Part shown: positions 17,224 to 25,152 of the stretch, in pieces | Layout of the letters: each line of letters begins with the position of its first letter | Position numbering within the stretch: position 1 is the first letter of the stretch | NCBI GenBank assembly: GCA_041394265.1 | Contig: JAWKIO010000005.1 | Span: 3,162,001-3,226,000, forward strand | DNA from: Acidimicrobiales bacterium | Lineage (GTDB): Bacteria > Actinomycetota > Acidimicrobiia > Acidimicrobiales > SZUA-35 | Direction: 5' to 3' | DNA: 64,000 nt | Position numbers and translations under genes: made by a program | The notes under the pieces: model-generated | What the model saw: the letters and a program-made list of their open reading frames with translations, nothing else | Told to the model about the DNA's origin: nothing | Database searches by the model: none

Positions 17224-18713
17224 TGCCAACTGGTCCGTTCGACGACAACGATCGTCTCGACATCGATCAACCCGACCCCGATGCGGTCGATGGCAACGCA
17301 TTCGACGGCGATGCATTCGACAAGGAGGAGTCACACCGTGGCGCCTTCGGCGAGTACGGCGGCGAGATCCGGGCCGGCTTCCTCGATCGGAGCTTCCGTG
17401 AGCGCATCGTCCTCGTTGGCATGATCCGCGAGGGCCAGACCGAAGAAGACACGCAGGCATCGCTCGACGAGCTCGCGTTGCTCATCGACACCGCCGGTGC
17501 CGATGAGATCGATCGGGTCATCCAGCGGCGCGACCGGCCCGACCCCGCCACGTTCGTGGGCAAGGGCAAGGTCGACGAAATCCTCGAGTCGGCCCTCATG
17601 CACGACGCCGACACCGTGGTGTTCGACGACGAACTCACCCCGGCCCAACAGTTCAACCTCGAACGGATCCTCAAGCGCACCGCACTCGACCGAACCGCCG
17701 TGATCCTCGACATCTTCGCCCAGCACGCCACGTCGATGGAGGGCAAGACCCAGGTCGAGCTGGCCCAGCTCCGCTACAACCTGCCGCGGCTGCGGGGCAA
17801 GAAGGACTTCAGCCAGCAGGGCGGTGGCATCGGCACCCGAGGTCCCGGTGAAACCCAGCTCGAAGTCGACCGCCGCCGCCTCGTCCGCCGCATGCACAAG
17901 CTGGAGCGGGATCTTCGGGGCATCACCGACCGTCGAGCCAACCAGCGCAAGGCCCGTCGTCGTTCACCGTTCCGGAGCGTGTCGATCGTCGGGTACACGA
18001 ACGCGGGCAAGTCCACCCTGCTCAACGCGATCACCGGATCCGATGTCAAGAGCGAGGATCGGCTGTTCGCCACCCTCGACCCCACCACCCGCCAGACCCA
18101 GCTTCCCGGCGGTGAGACGATCCTCATGACCGACACCGTCGGGTTCGTGAAGAAGTTGCCGCACCAGCTCGTCGAGGCCTTCAAGTCGACGCTCGAGGTC
18201 GCGGCCGAGGTCGACCTCCTCGTGCACGTGGTCGACGCGTCGGGTCCCGATCCGGCCGGTCACATGCAGGCCGTGCGCACGGTGCTGTCCGAGATCGGCG
18301 CGGTCGACGTGCCGGAGCTGCTCGTGTTCAACAAGGCCGACCTCGATCCCGTTGCCGCCGAGCGACTCGTGCGTCACCATCCCGGGTCGGTGGCCGTATC
18401 GGCCGCGACCGGCGCAGGACTCGACGATGTGCTCGAGGCCATCGCCGTTGCGCTGCGGGCCAACTCCTCGGTCTACGACCTCTTCATCCCCTACAGCCGG
18501 GGCGACATGCTGGCCGCCACCCATCGCGAAGGCGAGGTGCTGTCGGAGGTGTCGGAGTCGTCGGGCATCGCCGTGCGGGCCCGGCTGGAACATGCCTCGG
18601 CACTGCGTATGCAGGACTACATCGTCGCCACCGTCGGCGACGCTCCCGTGCTCCCATTCATCGGCGAGGCCGTCGGCTCGACCGACAGCGACCCGACGAT
18701 CGAAGGTCTGTGA
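17223..18713 (+). CDS. hflX: Ribosome-associated GTPase HflX
   Basis: 496 aa. HflX binds the 50S subunit and splits stalled ribosomes. After an acidic N-terminal stretch (about residues 1-50, Asp-rich) comes the HflX domain with the glycine-rich GGGIGTRGPGETQLE near 200-214. The G domain follows: G1 GYTNAGKST, G3 DTVGF, G4 NKAD, and a C-terminal segment ending at 496. The ATG at 17223 shares a base with the dapF stop. The order miaA-dapF-hflX matches mycobacteria. Confidence 0.95.
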   Translation: MPTGPFDDNDRLDIDQPDPDAVDGNAFDGDAFDKEESHRGAFGEYGGEIRAGFLDRSFRERIVLVGMIREGQTEEDTQASLDELALLIDTAGADEIDRVIQRRDRPDPATFVGKGKVDEILESALMHDADTVVFDDELTPAQQFNLERILKRTALDRTAVILDIFAQHATSMEGKTQVELAQLRYNLPRLRGKKDFSQQGGGIGTRGPGETQLEVDRRRLVRRMHKLERDLRGITDRRANQRKARRRSPFRSVSIVGYTNAGKSTLLNAITGSDVKSEDRLFATLDPTTRQTQLPGGETILMTDTVGFVKKLPHQLVEAFKSTLEVAAEVDLLVHVVDASGPDPAGHMQAVRTVLSEIGAVDVPELLVFNKADLDPVAAERLVRHHPGSVAVSAATGAGLDDVLEAIAVALRANSSVYDLFIPYSRGDMLAATHREGEVLSEVSESSGIAVRARLEHASALRMQDYIVATVGDAPVLPFIGEAVGSTDSDPTIEGL

Positions 18714-19822
18714 TGAACCAGGGATTCGTTCCTCCTCCCTACCCCTACGATCGGCTCGACACGCTGAAGCCTCTGGCCGAGGCGCACGCGGGCGGCATGA
18801 TCGATCTGTCGATCGGCACACCGTTCGACCCGCCGCCGGCGGCGGTGGTCGAGGGACTCGGTCATTCCAACGCCGAGCGCGGCTACCCGCCGTCGATCGG
18901 TACCCCGGCCTTCCGCCAGGCGGCCGCCGACTGGTTGAACCGGCTGGTCGGCTCCGATCTCGACCCGGCCCATCTGGCCGCCGCCATCGGCACCAAGGAG
19001 TTCGTTGCGGGCCTGCCCCAATGGCTCAAGCTACGTACGCCCGACCGCGACACCGTGCTCTATCCGGCGATCAGTTACCCGAGCTATGCGATGGGCGCCA
19101 CGCTGGCCGGATGCCGAGCGGTGCCGGTTCCGGTCAACGAGCACTGGCGGATCGACCTGTCCCAGATCGATCCGGCCGATGCCGCCCGAGCACTGTGCCT
19201 GTGGGTGAACACGCCGGGCAACCCGGCCGGCGGCATCGATGACCTCGGCGCCGCCGCAGCTTGGGGCCGGGCCAACGACGTGCCGGTGTTCTCCGACGAG
19301 TGTTACATCGAGTTCACCTGGGACGGTCCGCCGCGGTCGATCCTCGAACACGGCTCCGACGGCGTCGTCGCCGTGCACTCGCTTTCGAAGCGATCGAATC
19401 TCGCTGGCGCTCGCGCCGGGTTCTACGGTGGCGACCCTGAGCTGGTCCACTACCTGTCCGAGCTCCGCAAGCACGCAGGGTTCATGGTGCCGGGGCCGGT
19501 CCAGGCGGCGGCGATCGTCTCGTTCGGCGACCAGGAGCACGTCGAGGTGCAGAAGGCCCGCTATCTCGAGCGGCTGCAGATGGCGCAGAAGCTCGTCGCC
19601 AGTCTCGGCGTCGACGCCGCCCTGCCTGGCGGTGGGTTCTACCTCTGGGCGCCTGCGCCTGAAGGCGACGCCTGGGGTTTCGCCGAGTTGCTGGCTCGCG
19701 AGGCTGGTGTGCTGGTCAGCCCCGGCGAGTTCTACGGCGACGCCGGTGCCGGCCACGTGCGCATCGCCGTGGTGCAGCCGACCGAGCGGCTCCAACTCGC
19801 CCTCGACCGTCTCGCCGACTGA
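18713..19822 (+). CDS. dapC: Succinyldiaminopimelate transaminase
   Basis: 369 aa fold-type I PLP aminotransferase, DapC type. It makes N-succinyl-LL-2,6-diaminopimelate from the keto acid and glutamate. Visible motifs are LSIGTPFDPPP, GTKEFVAGLP, WVNTPGNPAGG, FSDECYIEFTW (Asp and Tyr contact PLP) and the Schiff-base lysine in HSLSKRSNLAGARAG near residue 228. The ATG at 18713 shares a base with the hflX stop. Linkage to dapF and nearby dapD and dapE supports the assignment over other class I aminotransferases. Confidence 0.9.
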   Translation: MNQGFVPPPYPYDRLDTLKPLAEAHAGGMIDLSIGTPFDPPPAAVVEGLGHSNAERGYPPSIGTPAFRQAAADWLNRLVGSDLDPAHLAAAIGTKEFVAGLPQWLKLRTPDRDTVLYPAISYPSYAMGATLAGCRAVPVPVNEHWRIDLSQIDPADAARALCLWVNTPGNPAGGIDDLGAAAAWGRANDVPVFSDECYIEFTWDGPPRSILEHGSDGVVAVHSLSKRSNLAGARAGFYGGDPELVHYLSELRKHAGFMVPGPVQAAAIVSFGDQEHVEVQKARYLERLQMAQKLVASLGVDAALPGGGFYLWAPAPEGDAWGFAELLAREAGVLVSPGEFYGDAGAGHVRIAVVQPTERLQLALDRLAD

Positions 19823-19892
19823 CCGGCTGACTGGCTGCTTCGATGACAGGCTGGCCGGCGGCCGGGCGCACGATCCCGCTGGCCGCTGCCCG

Positions 19893-21686
19893 TCAGTTGG
19901 GAGTGAGCACCGTGATGGTGTCGTTGTTGCCGTTGTCGGACGTGACCCAGATCGATCCGTCAGCCGCTTCGTGGACGCCGCGCATGCGACCGCCGCTCCA
20001 CAGCACCGGTGAGCGACCGAGCGACAGGCCCTCGGCGTTGAAGAAGTAGACCTGGAGCCGGCTGGCCTTGAGCGCGGTGACCGCAAGCCCGTTGCGGTAG
20101 GCGCCCCACGCCGGATCGGTCACCCACTCGCCTCCCGAGAGCGCCAGGGTGGGCGAGCCGGTCGAGTACGCAGCGCTGAAGGTGTTGGGAAGCGAGGTGT
20201 TCGTCATCGAGACGCCCTCGTTGTAGCCGGGCACGGGGTTCCACCCGGCGTTGCCACCGGCGACGAGACGATTGATCTCGTCATCACGGCTCGGACCGTG
20301 CTCGACCGACCACATCTCGGAGGTGCCGGGGCGCTCGCTGAGGCCCTGCACGTTGCGGTGACCGTAGGTGTAGATGAGGCGGGTGTTCGGGTTCGACGAC
20401 GTCAGGAACGGGTTGCCCGCCGCGGGCGAACCGTCGCTGGCATTGACCCGGAGCGTCTTGCCGCCGAGTGATGACAGGTCTTGCGGCGTGGTGCCGACGG
20501 CGGCGTCACCGGTGCCGATGAAGAGGGTGCCGTCGGAGGCGAACTCGAGCTGGCAGCCGCCGTGGCGCCCCGACGACAGCGGGAGACCGGTCACGAGAGG
20601 GCCGACCTTCGTCGCTTGGGTGACCCCGGCGTCGAGGGTCCATGCCACGACCCGGATGTCCGACGTCTCGCCGGTCTTGCGGTAGCCCTGACACGTGTAG
20701 ATCCGGCGGTTCGACGTGAAGTTGGGATCCACCGCAACACCCATCAGTCCCGTCTCACCCTGGGCATACAGGTCGGCAAAGTCGGCCGTGATCGTGGTGG
20801 CGGTGGCCCGGTCGGCGATGGCGACCAGTCGACCGCTCCGCTCGGTGGCGATGATGGTGCCGTCGGGCAGCGAGTCGACGTCCCATGGGTGGTCGAACCC
20901 GGCGATCGACGAGACCGTGAAGGTCGGGGTCGTGGCGAACCGGTTCTGCCACTCTGGCTGCTCGAGGAAGGCGCCGGCGACGTTGCGGATGGGTTCACCG
21001 TCGTCGAGGAGGCCGGTCCAGTAGTCGAGGCCGCCGGGTTCGGGGACTCGCTGCAGCATGCCGACATAGATGAGGGTGGAGGTGACCTCACCCCCGAGCA
21101 GCGCCTGGTGTTCGGCCGACTCCGAAACGACCACGATGAACTCGCCGAGGGTGAGCCGCCCGGCGTCGATCTCACCCCGCCAGTAGGCGAGGCCGGCCGC
21201 ATCGGGAGTGCGGCCGAGGGAGCGGCCGTAGACCACGGTGACCACCTCGTCGGTCGTGGCGGCATTCGCCAGCGCCTCGAACTCGGCGCTGTCGAGCATC
21301 GCCTCGGCTGTGTCGGCCAGCGGGATACCCGAGGCCGTGCGCGAGACCCAGAACCGCAGGCCGTCGATGTCGGGGGTCCGATCGAGGATCGAGTGGTAGA
21401 GGCGCACGATCGGCGCGGTGTTCTGCTCGAACTCGGGTGAGGTCAGCAGGAACTCGACCAGTGCGGCCGGTGACACACCGCTGCGGAGCTGGTTCGACCA
21501 GTAGCTGAGACCGGCCTGGTCAGGCCCCCGGGAGAGGAAGTCTCGGTACACCTGGTCGACGAAGACCTCCTCGGTCGGGAACCGACCCTGGTAGAGCGAG
21601 GCGGCGCCGGCAGGCGTGGGGGGAGCGAGGGTGGTGGCGGCGAGGGCGAGGGCGACCACCGCGATGAGCGAGCGAAGACGGGCCAT
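19893..21686 (-). CDS. Secreted DUF4214 / PQQ-type glucose-sorbosone dehydrogenase fusion
   Basis: 597 aa. Residues 1-28 are a Sec signal peptide (hydrophobic RLRSLIAVVALALAATTLA, then PAGA). Residues about 35-265 hold DUF4214 repeats (for example FVDQVYRDFLSRGPDQAGLS), a region found in surface and matrix proteins. From about 270 is a glucose/sorbosone dehydrogenase beta-propeller: HPWDVDSLPDGTIIATERSG, GETGLMGVAVDPNF, YTYGHRNVQGLS and NAGWNPVPGY. An extracellular sugar or polyol oxidation role is likely; the cofactor is not proven. The ATG at 21686 is six bases after TACCGT, so the start is probably leaderless. Confidence 0.88.
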   Translation of the reverse strand: MARLRSLIAVVALALAATTLAPPTPAGAASLYQGRFPTEEVFVDQVYRDFLSRGPDQAGLSYWSNQLRSGVSPAALVEFLLTSPEFEQNTAPIVRLYHSILDRTPDIDGLRFWVSRTASGIPLADTAEAMLDSAEFEALANAATTDEVVTVVYGRSLGRTPDAAGLAYWRGEIDAGRLTLGEFIVVVSESAEHQALLGGEVTSTLIYVGMLQRVPEPGGLDYWTGLLDDGEPIRNVAGAFLEQPEWQNRFATTPTFTVSSIAGFDHPWDVDSLPDGTIIATERSGRLVAIADRATATTITADFADLYAQGETGLMGVAVDPNFTSNRRIYTCQGYRKTGETSDIRVVAWTLDAGVTQATKVGPLVTGLPLSSGRHGGCQLEFASDGTLFIGTGDAAVGTTPQDLSSLGGKTLRVNASDGSPAAGNPFLTSSNPNTRLIYTYGHRNVQGLSERPGTSEMWSVEHGPSRDDEINRLVAGGNAGWNPVPGYNEGVSMTNTSLPNTFSAAYSTGSPTLALSGGEWVTDPAWGAYRNGLAVTALKASRLQVYFFNAEGLSLGRSPVLWSGGRMRGVHEAADGSIWVTSDNGNNDTITVLTPN

Positions 21687-21800
21687 CGCCGAACGGTAGT
21701 GGAGGTCGCTGCGCCATCGACCGCGGCCCGGATCGAGTCCGTGTGGGAGCCGTGCCACGAAATCCGGGAGCGATCATGGGCGCCGAGCTACGGTGCCGCG

Positions 21801-22643
21801 ATGGCCGATTCCTCCACCACTGCGCTGGCTGCGACCATCAACGAACTGTGGCAGCGGCGTTCCGAACTCACCGCCAACGACCTCGACGCGGTGTCGTCGG
21901 TCGTCCAGGCGATCGAACTGCTCGACACCGGGGCCGTGCGGGTGGCCGAGCCCGGGATCGCCGGGGAGCCACCGGTCGTGAACGAGTGGTTGAAGTACGC
22001 CATCCTGCTGTTCTTCCGCCTCTCGGCGATGGACACGGTCGAGGTGGGGCCGCTCGAGTACGTCGACAAGATCCCGCTCAAGCGTGACTACGAAGCCCGT
22101 GAGGTGCGGGTGGTTCCCGGCGCGTCGGCCCGCTGGGGCTCGTATCAGGCGCCGGGCGTCGTACTGATGCCCAGCTACTGCAACATCGGCTCGTTCGTTG
22201 GCGAGAACTCGATGGTCGACACCTGGGCCACGGTCGGCTCGTGCGCCCAGATCGGCGCGAACGTACATCTCGCCGGCGGCGTCGGCATCGGTGGCGTGCT
22301 CGAACCGGCCGAAGCTGCGCCGGTGATGATCGGCGACGACGCCTTCATCGGGAGCCGCTGCATGGTGACGAGCGGGGCTCGGGTCGGTACCGGAGCGGTG
22401 CTCGGTGCCGGGGTGATCCTCAACTCGTCGATTCCGGTGATCGATGCCGAGACCGGCGAGGAGATCAGTCGGGGCGTCGTTCCCGATTGGAGCGTGGCCG
22501 TGTTCGCCACCCGGCCCCGTGAGTTTCCCGGCGGCACATTCGGACTGCCGTGCGCCCTCGTGATCAAGCGGCTGGGGGAGGGCGAACGTCATGACAAGAC
22601 GGCGCTGAACGACGCACTCCGGACCCACGGCGTGGCGCTCTGA
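21801..22643 (+). CDS. dapD: 2,3,4,5-tetrahydropyridine-2,6-dicarboxylate N-succinyltransferase
   Basis: 280 aa. It succinylates tetrahydrodipicolinate, the entry to the succinylase branch of diaminopimelate synthesis. It resembles E. coli DapD along its length: an N-terminal helical domain (RVAEPGIAG, VNEWLKYAILLFFRL), then the left-handed beta-helix with MVDTWATVGSCAQIGANVHL and GGVGIGGVLEP near 138-172. The mycobacterial enzyme is longer and differently built. The ATG at 21801 lies six bases after TACGGT (21789-21794). It is divergent from the DUF4214 gene across 114 bp. Confidence 0.93.
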   Translation: MADSSTTALAATINELWQRRSELTANDLDAVSSVVQAIELLDTGAVRVAEPGIAGEPPVVNEWLKYAILLFFRLSAMDTVEVGPLEYVDKIPLKRDYEAREVRVVPGASARWGSYQAPGVVLMPSYCNIGSFVGENSMVDTWATVGSCAQIGANVHLAGGVGIGGVLEPAEAAPVMIGDDAFIGSRCMVTSGARVGTGAVLGAGVILNSSIPVIDAETGEEISRGVVPDWSVAVFATRPREFPGGTFGLPCALVIKRLGEGERHDKTALNDALRTHGVAL

Positions 22644-22671
22644 GCCCTCACGGCTCGGCGCTCGGCCGAGG

Positions 22672-23250
22672 TCAGCGGCTGGTCGATTCCCGAGCCAGGG
22701 TGTGCACCATCTGGTCGAGATACGCCGATCGGCCTCCTCCCAGGATGTTGTCGTCGTCGGCCAGCGCGGAGGCCATCTGGAAGTGGCCGAGGTAGGCGGC
22801 GTAGGCGATGCGGGCCTGGCGCCGGGCGATCGTCGGCGTGAACCCGATCTCGGCGAAGATCGATTCCAGCGAGGCCAGCCGCTTGGCGGTGACCCGGCGG
22901 ACGATCTCACCGAGGAGCGGGTCATCGGCTCGTGAGGCGAGGGCCGTGTCGATCGGACCGAGCGCGTCGTCACCGAAGCTCACCTCGAACAGCGAGCGCA
23001 GCCGCTGCCGGGGATCGGCGATCTCGCTGAGCGCCGAGATGACCTCGTCGGTCGCCTGTCGCTCCCACTCCTCGGTGGCCGCAGTGATGAGGGCGGCGCG
23101 GTCGGCAAAGTGCCAGTAGAAACTGCCCTTGGTGACGCCGAGCTGTTTGGCCAATCGCTCGATCGAGAGCTTGTCGACCCCGTCGGTCGCGATCGCCTCG
23201 AGCGCGGCGACGGCCCAATCCGATGGCAACAAGGTCTTGGCAGCTGACAT
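22672..23250 (-). CDS. TetR-family transcriptional regulator
   Basis: 192 aa. The N-terminal TetR domain has LSIERLAKQLGVTKGSFYWHF (helix-turn-helix, near residues 28-48); the rest is a helical ligand domain of unknown specificity. It is divergent from a DUF3995 membrane protein. On its own strand TAACGT (plus-strand 23257-23262) ends six bases before the ATG. Start codon and promoter both lie inside a 28-bp palindrome, so strong autorepression is expected. Confidence 0.9.
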   Translation of the reverse strand: MSAAKTLLPSDWAVAALEAIATDGVDKLSIERLAKQLGVTKGSFYWHFADRAALITAATEEWERQATDEVISALSEIADPRQRLRSLFEVSFGDDALGPIDTALASRADDPLLGEIVRRVTAKRLASLESIFAEIGFTPTIARRQARIAYAAYLGHFQMASALADDDNILGGGRSAYLDQMVHTLARESTSR

Positions 23251-23275
23251 GTCCGTACGTTAGCGTATGGACATG
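23248..23275. promoter_or_regulatory. TetR operator overlapping two face-to-face leaderless promoters
   Basis: The left half CATGTCCGTACGTT and right half AGCGTATGGACATG form a 28-bp palindrome with 12 of 14 pairs matched. Its outermost bases are the start codons themselves: CAT of the TetR gene and ATG of the DUF3995 gene. The minus -10 TAACGT (23262-23257) and plus -10 TAGCGT (23261-23266) share two base pairs. AGCGTATGGA is repeated directly at 23286-23295, and CATAC-N6-GTATG follows at 23278-23293, perhaps a second half-strength site. Confidence 0.8.
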
Positions 23276-23869
23276 AACATACTGAAGCGTATGGAAGCGG
23301 TGACGGGAACGGTGGAGGCGTCGGAGGTGCCCGTACCGGACGGTATGGCCGGTACGCAGGGGGGCGATCGGCGCGACCGTGAGGTTCGTCGACGGGCGTC
23401 CAACGCAGCGCTGACCGGGTTGGCCGCCGCCGGTGCCATCCATGCGCTCTGGGCGACGGGGAGCTCGTGGCCTGCGGCTTCACGCAACGAACTCGCCGAT
23501 CTCGTGGTGGGCGTTCGGCCGTTTCCCTCTGCTCCCATGACACTCGGCGTCGTGGGGTTGATCGCCGTCGGTGCGGGGCTGGTCGGTCTCGAAGCCCGTC
23601 GGCTCGATCACGAGCACACGGCACCTTCCACGCCGCTGGGTCGGTTGCGGCGTATCGCGGCGATCGGTGTGCCGGCAGTGCTGGCACTTCGAGGAGTTGG
23701 TGGCTTGGTGGTGTCGTCGTTCGGGCTCGGCGAGGCGACCGAGGAGTTTCGTCACTGGGATCTCCGGCTGTACTCGCCGCTGTGTGTCGTGCTCGCTGGG
23801 CTGGCGTGGCTCGCCGTGCGGCCCGCGACGGCAGACAACTCGGCCGTTGGTGCGATCGACCGCCAATAG
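23273..23869 (+). CDS. DUF3995-like integral membrane protein
   Basis: 198 aa. A charged N-terminus (about 45 residues) is followed by four hydrophobic segments: near 45-65, 87-107 (MTLGVVGLIAVGAGLVGLEA), 125-145 and 160-185. GAIHALWATGSSWPA fits the DUF3995 pattern; function unknown. An ATG at 23267 exists, but 23273 is exactly six bases after TAGCGT and is the mirror image of the TetR start in the operator palindrome. Membrane proteins next to TetR repressors are often efflux-related, but nothing here proves that. Confidence 0.7.
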   Translation: MNILKRMEAVTGTVEASEVPVPDGMAGTQGGDRRDREVRRRASNAALTGLAAAGAIHALWATGSSWPAASRNELADLVVGVRPFPSAPMTLGVVGLIAVGAGLVGLEARRLDHEHTAPSTPLGRLRRIAAIGVPAVLALRGVGGLVVSSFGLGEATEEFRHWDLRLYSPLCVVLAGLAWLAVRPATADNSAVGAIDRQ

Positions 23870-23878
23870 AGTGAGCAG

Positions 23879-24946
23879 GTGACCGACCTGCTCCAGCTCA
23901 CTGCCGACCTCGTGAACATGGCGTCGGAGTCGTTCCACGAGGGTCCCTTCGTCGACTGGCTCGAAGCCGAGCTGCGCTCCCTCGACCATCTCGAGGTCGA
24001 GCGAATCGGCGACAACCTGGTGGCTCGTACCTCGTGGGGAAAGCCGATGCGACTGATGCTCGCCGGCCACTCCGACACCGTTCCGGCCAACGACAACGCC
24101 ATTGCCCGTATCGACGGCGACACCTTGTGGGGTGTGGGCTCGGCCGACATGAAAGGCGGGCTCGCCTGCTTCTTGGAAGCCGCCCGAACGGTCACCGATT
24201 CCTGGGTCGACCTCACCTATGTCTTCTACGCCAGGGAAGAGGTGGCGGGTATCCACAGCGGTCTGGTCGAGCTGATCGACCAACGGCCCGATCTGCTCCA
24301 CGCCGACTGTGCGATCCTCGGCGAGCCGACCGACGGCGACATCGAGGCCGGTTGTCAGGGCGCCCTGCGGTTCGAGGTCACGCTGGCTGGTGCACGGGCC
24401 CACACCGCCCGTCCCTGGAGGGGGCGCAATGCGGTGCATCGGTTGGCGCCGATCTTGGCCGATCTCGCTGCGTATGAGTCACGGCGCCCGACGATCGATG
24501 GCTGCACATTCGGTGAGACCCTCCAGGCCGTCCACGTCGAGGGCGGGGTCTCGGGCAACGTCGTGCCCGACCGAGCCATGCTTCGAATTCACCATCGCTA
24601 CGCCCCCGATCGCACCGATGCCGAGGCCGAGGCGTTCGTCCGCGACCTGCTCGCCCCGCATCTCGACGACGGTGACGCGGTCGAAGTGATCGATCGGTCG
24701 CTGGCCTGCGCCCCGTCGCTGACCCATCCCATACTCCAGCGTCTGGTCGAAGGAGGCTCCTCGGGCCCGCCGGCCATTCGAGCCAAGCTGGGTTGGACCG
24801 ACGTCGCTCGTCTGGCGGCGATCGGGATCCCGGCCACCAATTTCGGTTCCGGCGACCCCGAGATCGCCCACACCAAGGACGAGCACCTCCAGCGCCGCTC
24901 GATTGAGCGCACCTGGTCGGCCCTCCACCACCTCCTCACCGCCTGA
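23879..24946 (+). CDS. dapE: Succinyl-diaminopimelate desuccinylase
   Basis: 355 aa M20-family dinuclear zinc hydrolase that removes succinate to give LL-diaminopimelate. Metal and catalytic motifs are LAGHSDTVPAN (His, Asp), GVGSADMKGGLACF (bridging Asp), YAREEVAG (Glu-Glu, general base), GEPTDG, and a C-terminal HTKDEH. The actinobacterial DapE length (about 350-375) fits. The GTG start is supported by TAGAGT (23867-23872) ending six bases before it; no Shine-Dalgarno is present. With dapC, dapD and dapF nearby, the succinylase branch after dihydrodipicolinate reduction is complete here. Confidence 0.93.
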   Translation: MTDLLQLTADLVNMASESFHEGPFVDWLEAELRSLDHLEVERIGDNLVARTSWGKPMRLMLAGHSDTVPANDNAIARIDGDTLWGVGSADMKGGLACFLEAARTVTDSWVDLTYVFYAREEVAGIHSGLVELIDQRPDLLHADCAILGEPTDGDIEAGCQGALRFEVTLAGARAHTARPWRGRNAVHRLAPILADLAAYESRRPTIDGCTFGETLQAVHVEGGVSGNVVPDRAMLRIHHRYAPDRTDAEAEAFVRDLLAPHLDDGDAVEVIDRSLACAPSLTHPILQRLVEGGSSGPPAIRAKLGWTDVARLAAIGIPATNFGSGDPEIAHTKDEHLQRRSIERTWSALHHLLTA

Positions 24947-24994
24947 CGCTCCCGCCGGGCGGGGCCGAACTCTCGGCCCTGCAGCCCACGCAAA

Positions 24995-25046
24995 GCGAAC
25001 TGTCGACACTGAAGCTCAGAATCGGGCTCCAGTGTCGACAGTTCGC
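24995..25046. terminator. 17-bp perfect inverted repeat between convergent dapE and hrpB
   Basis: GCGAACTGTCGACACTG (24995-25011) and its exact complement CAGTGTCGACAGTTCGC (25030-25046) flank an 18-base spacer. A third partial copy, GGACAGTTCG, follows near 25066-25075. Position between converging genes suggests a two-way terminator; no T-tract follows. The GTCGAC core in each arm could also make it a protein site or a remnant repeat. Confidence 0.6.
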
Positions 25047-25152
25047 CGAGGTGGGCTCGAATGCGGACAGTTCGTGAATCGGGTTGGACCACGTGGCGGC
25101 GAGCGGGTGCACGACGGGCGAGGCTGACGGGGCGCGGTCTACGGAGTGAGCG

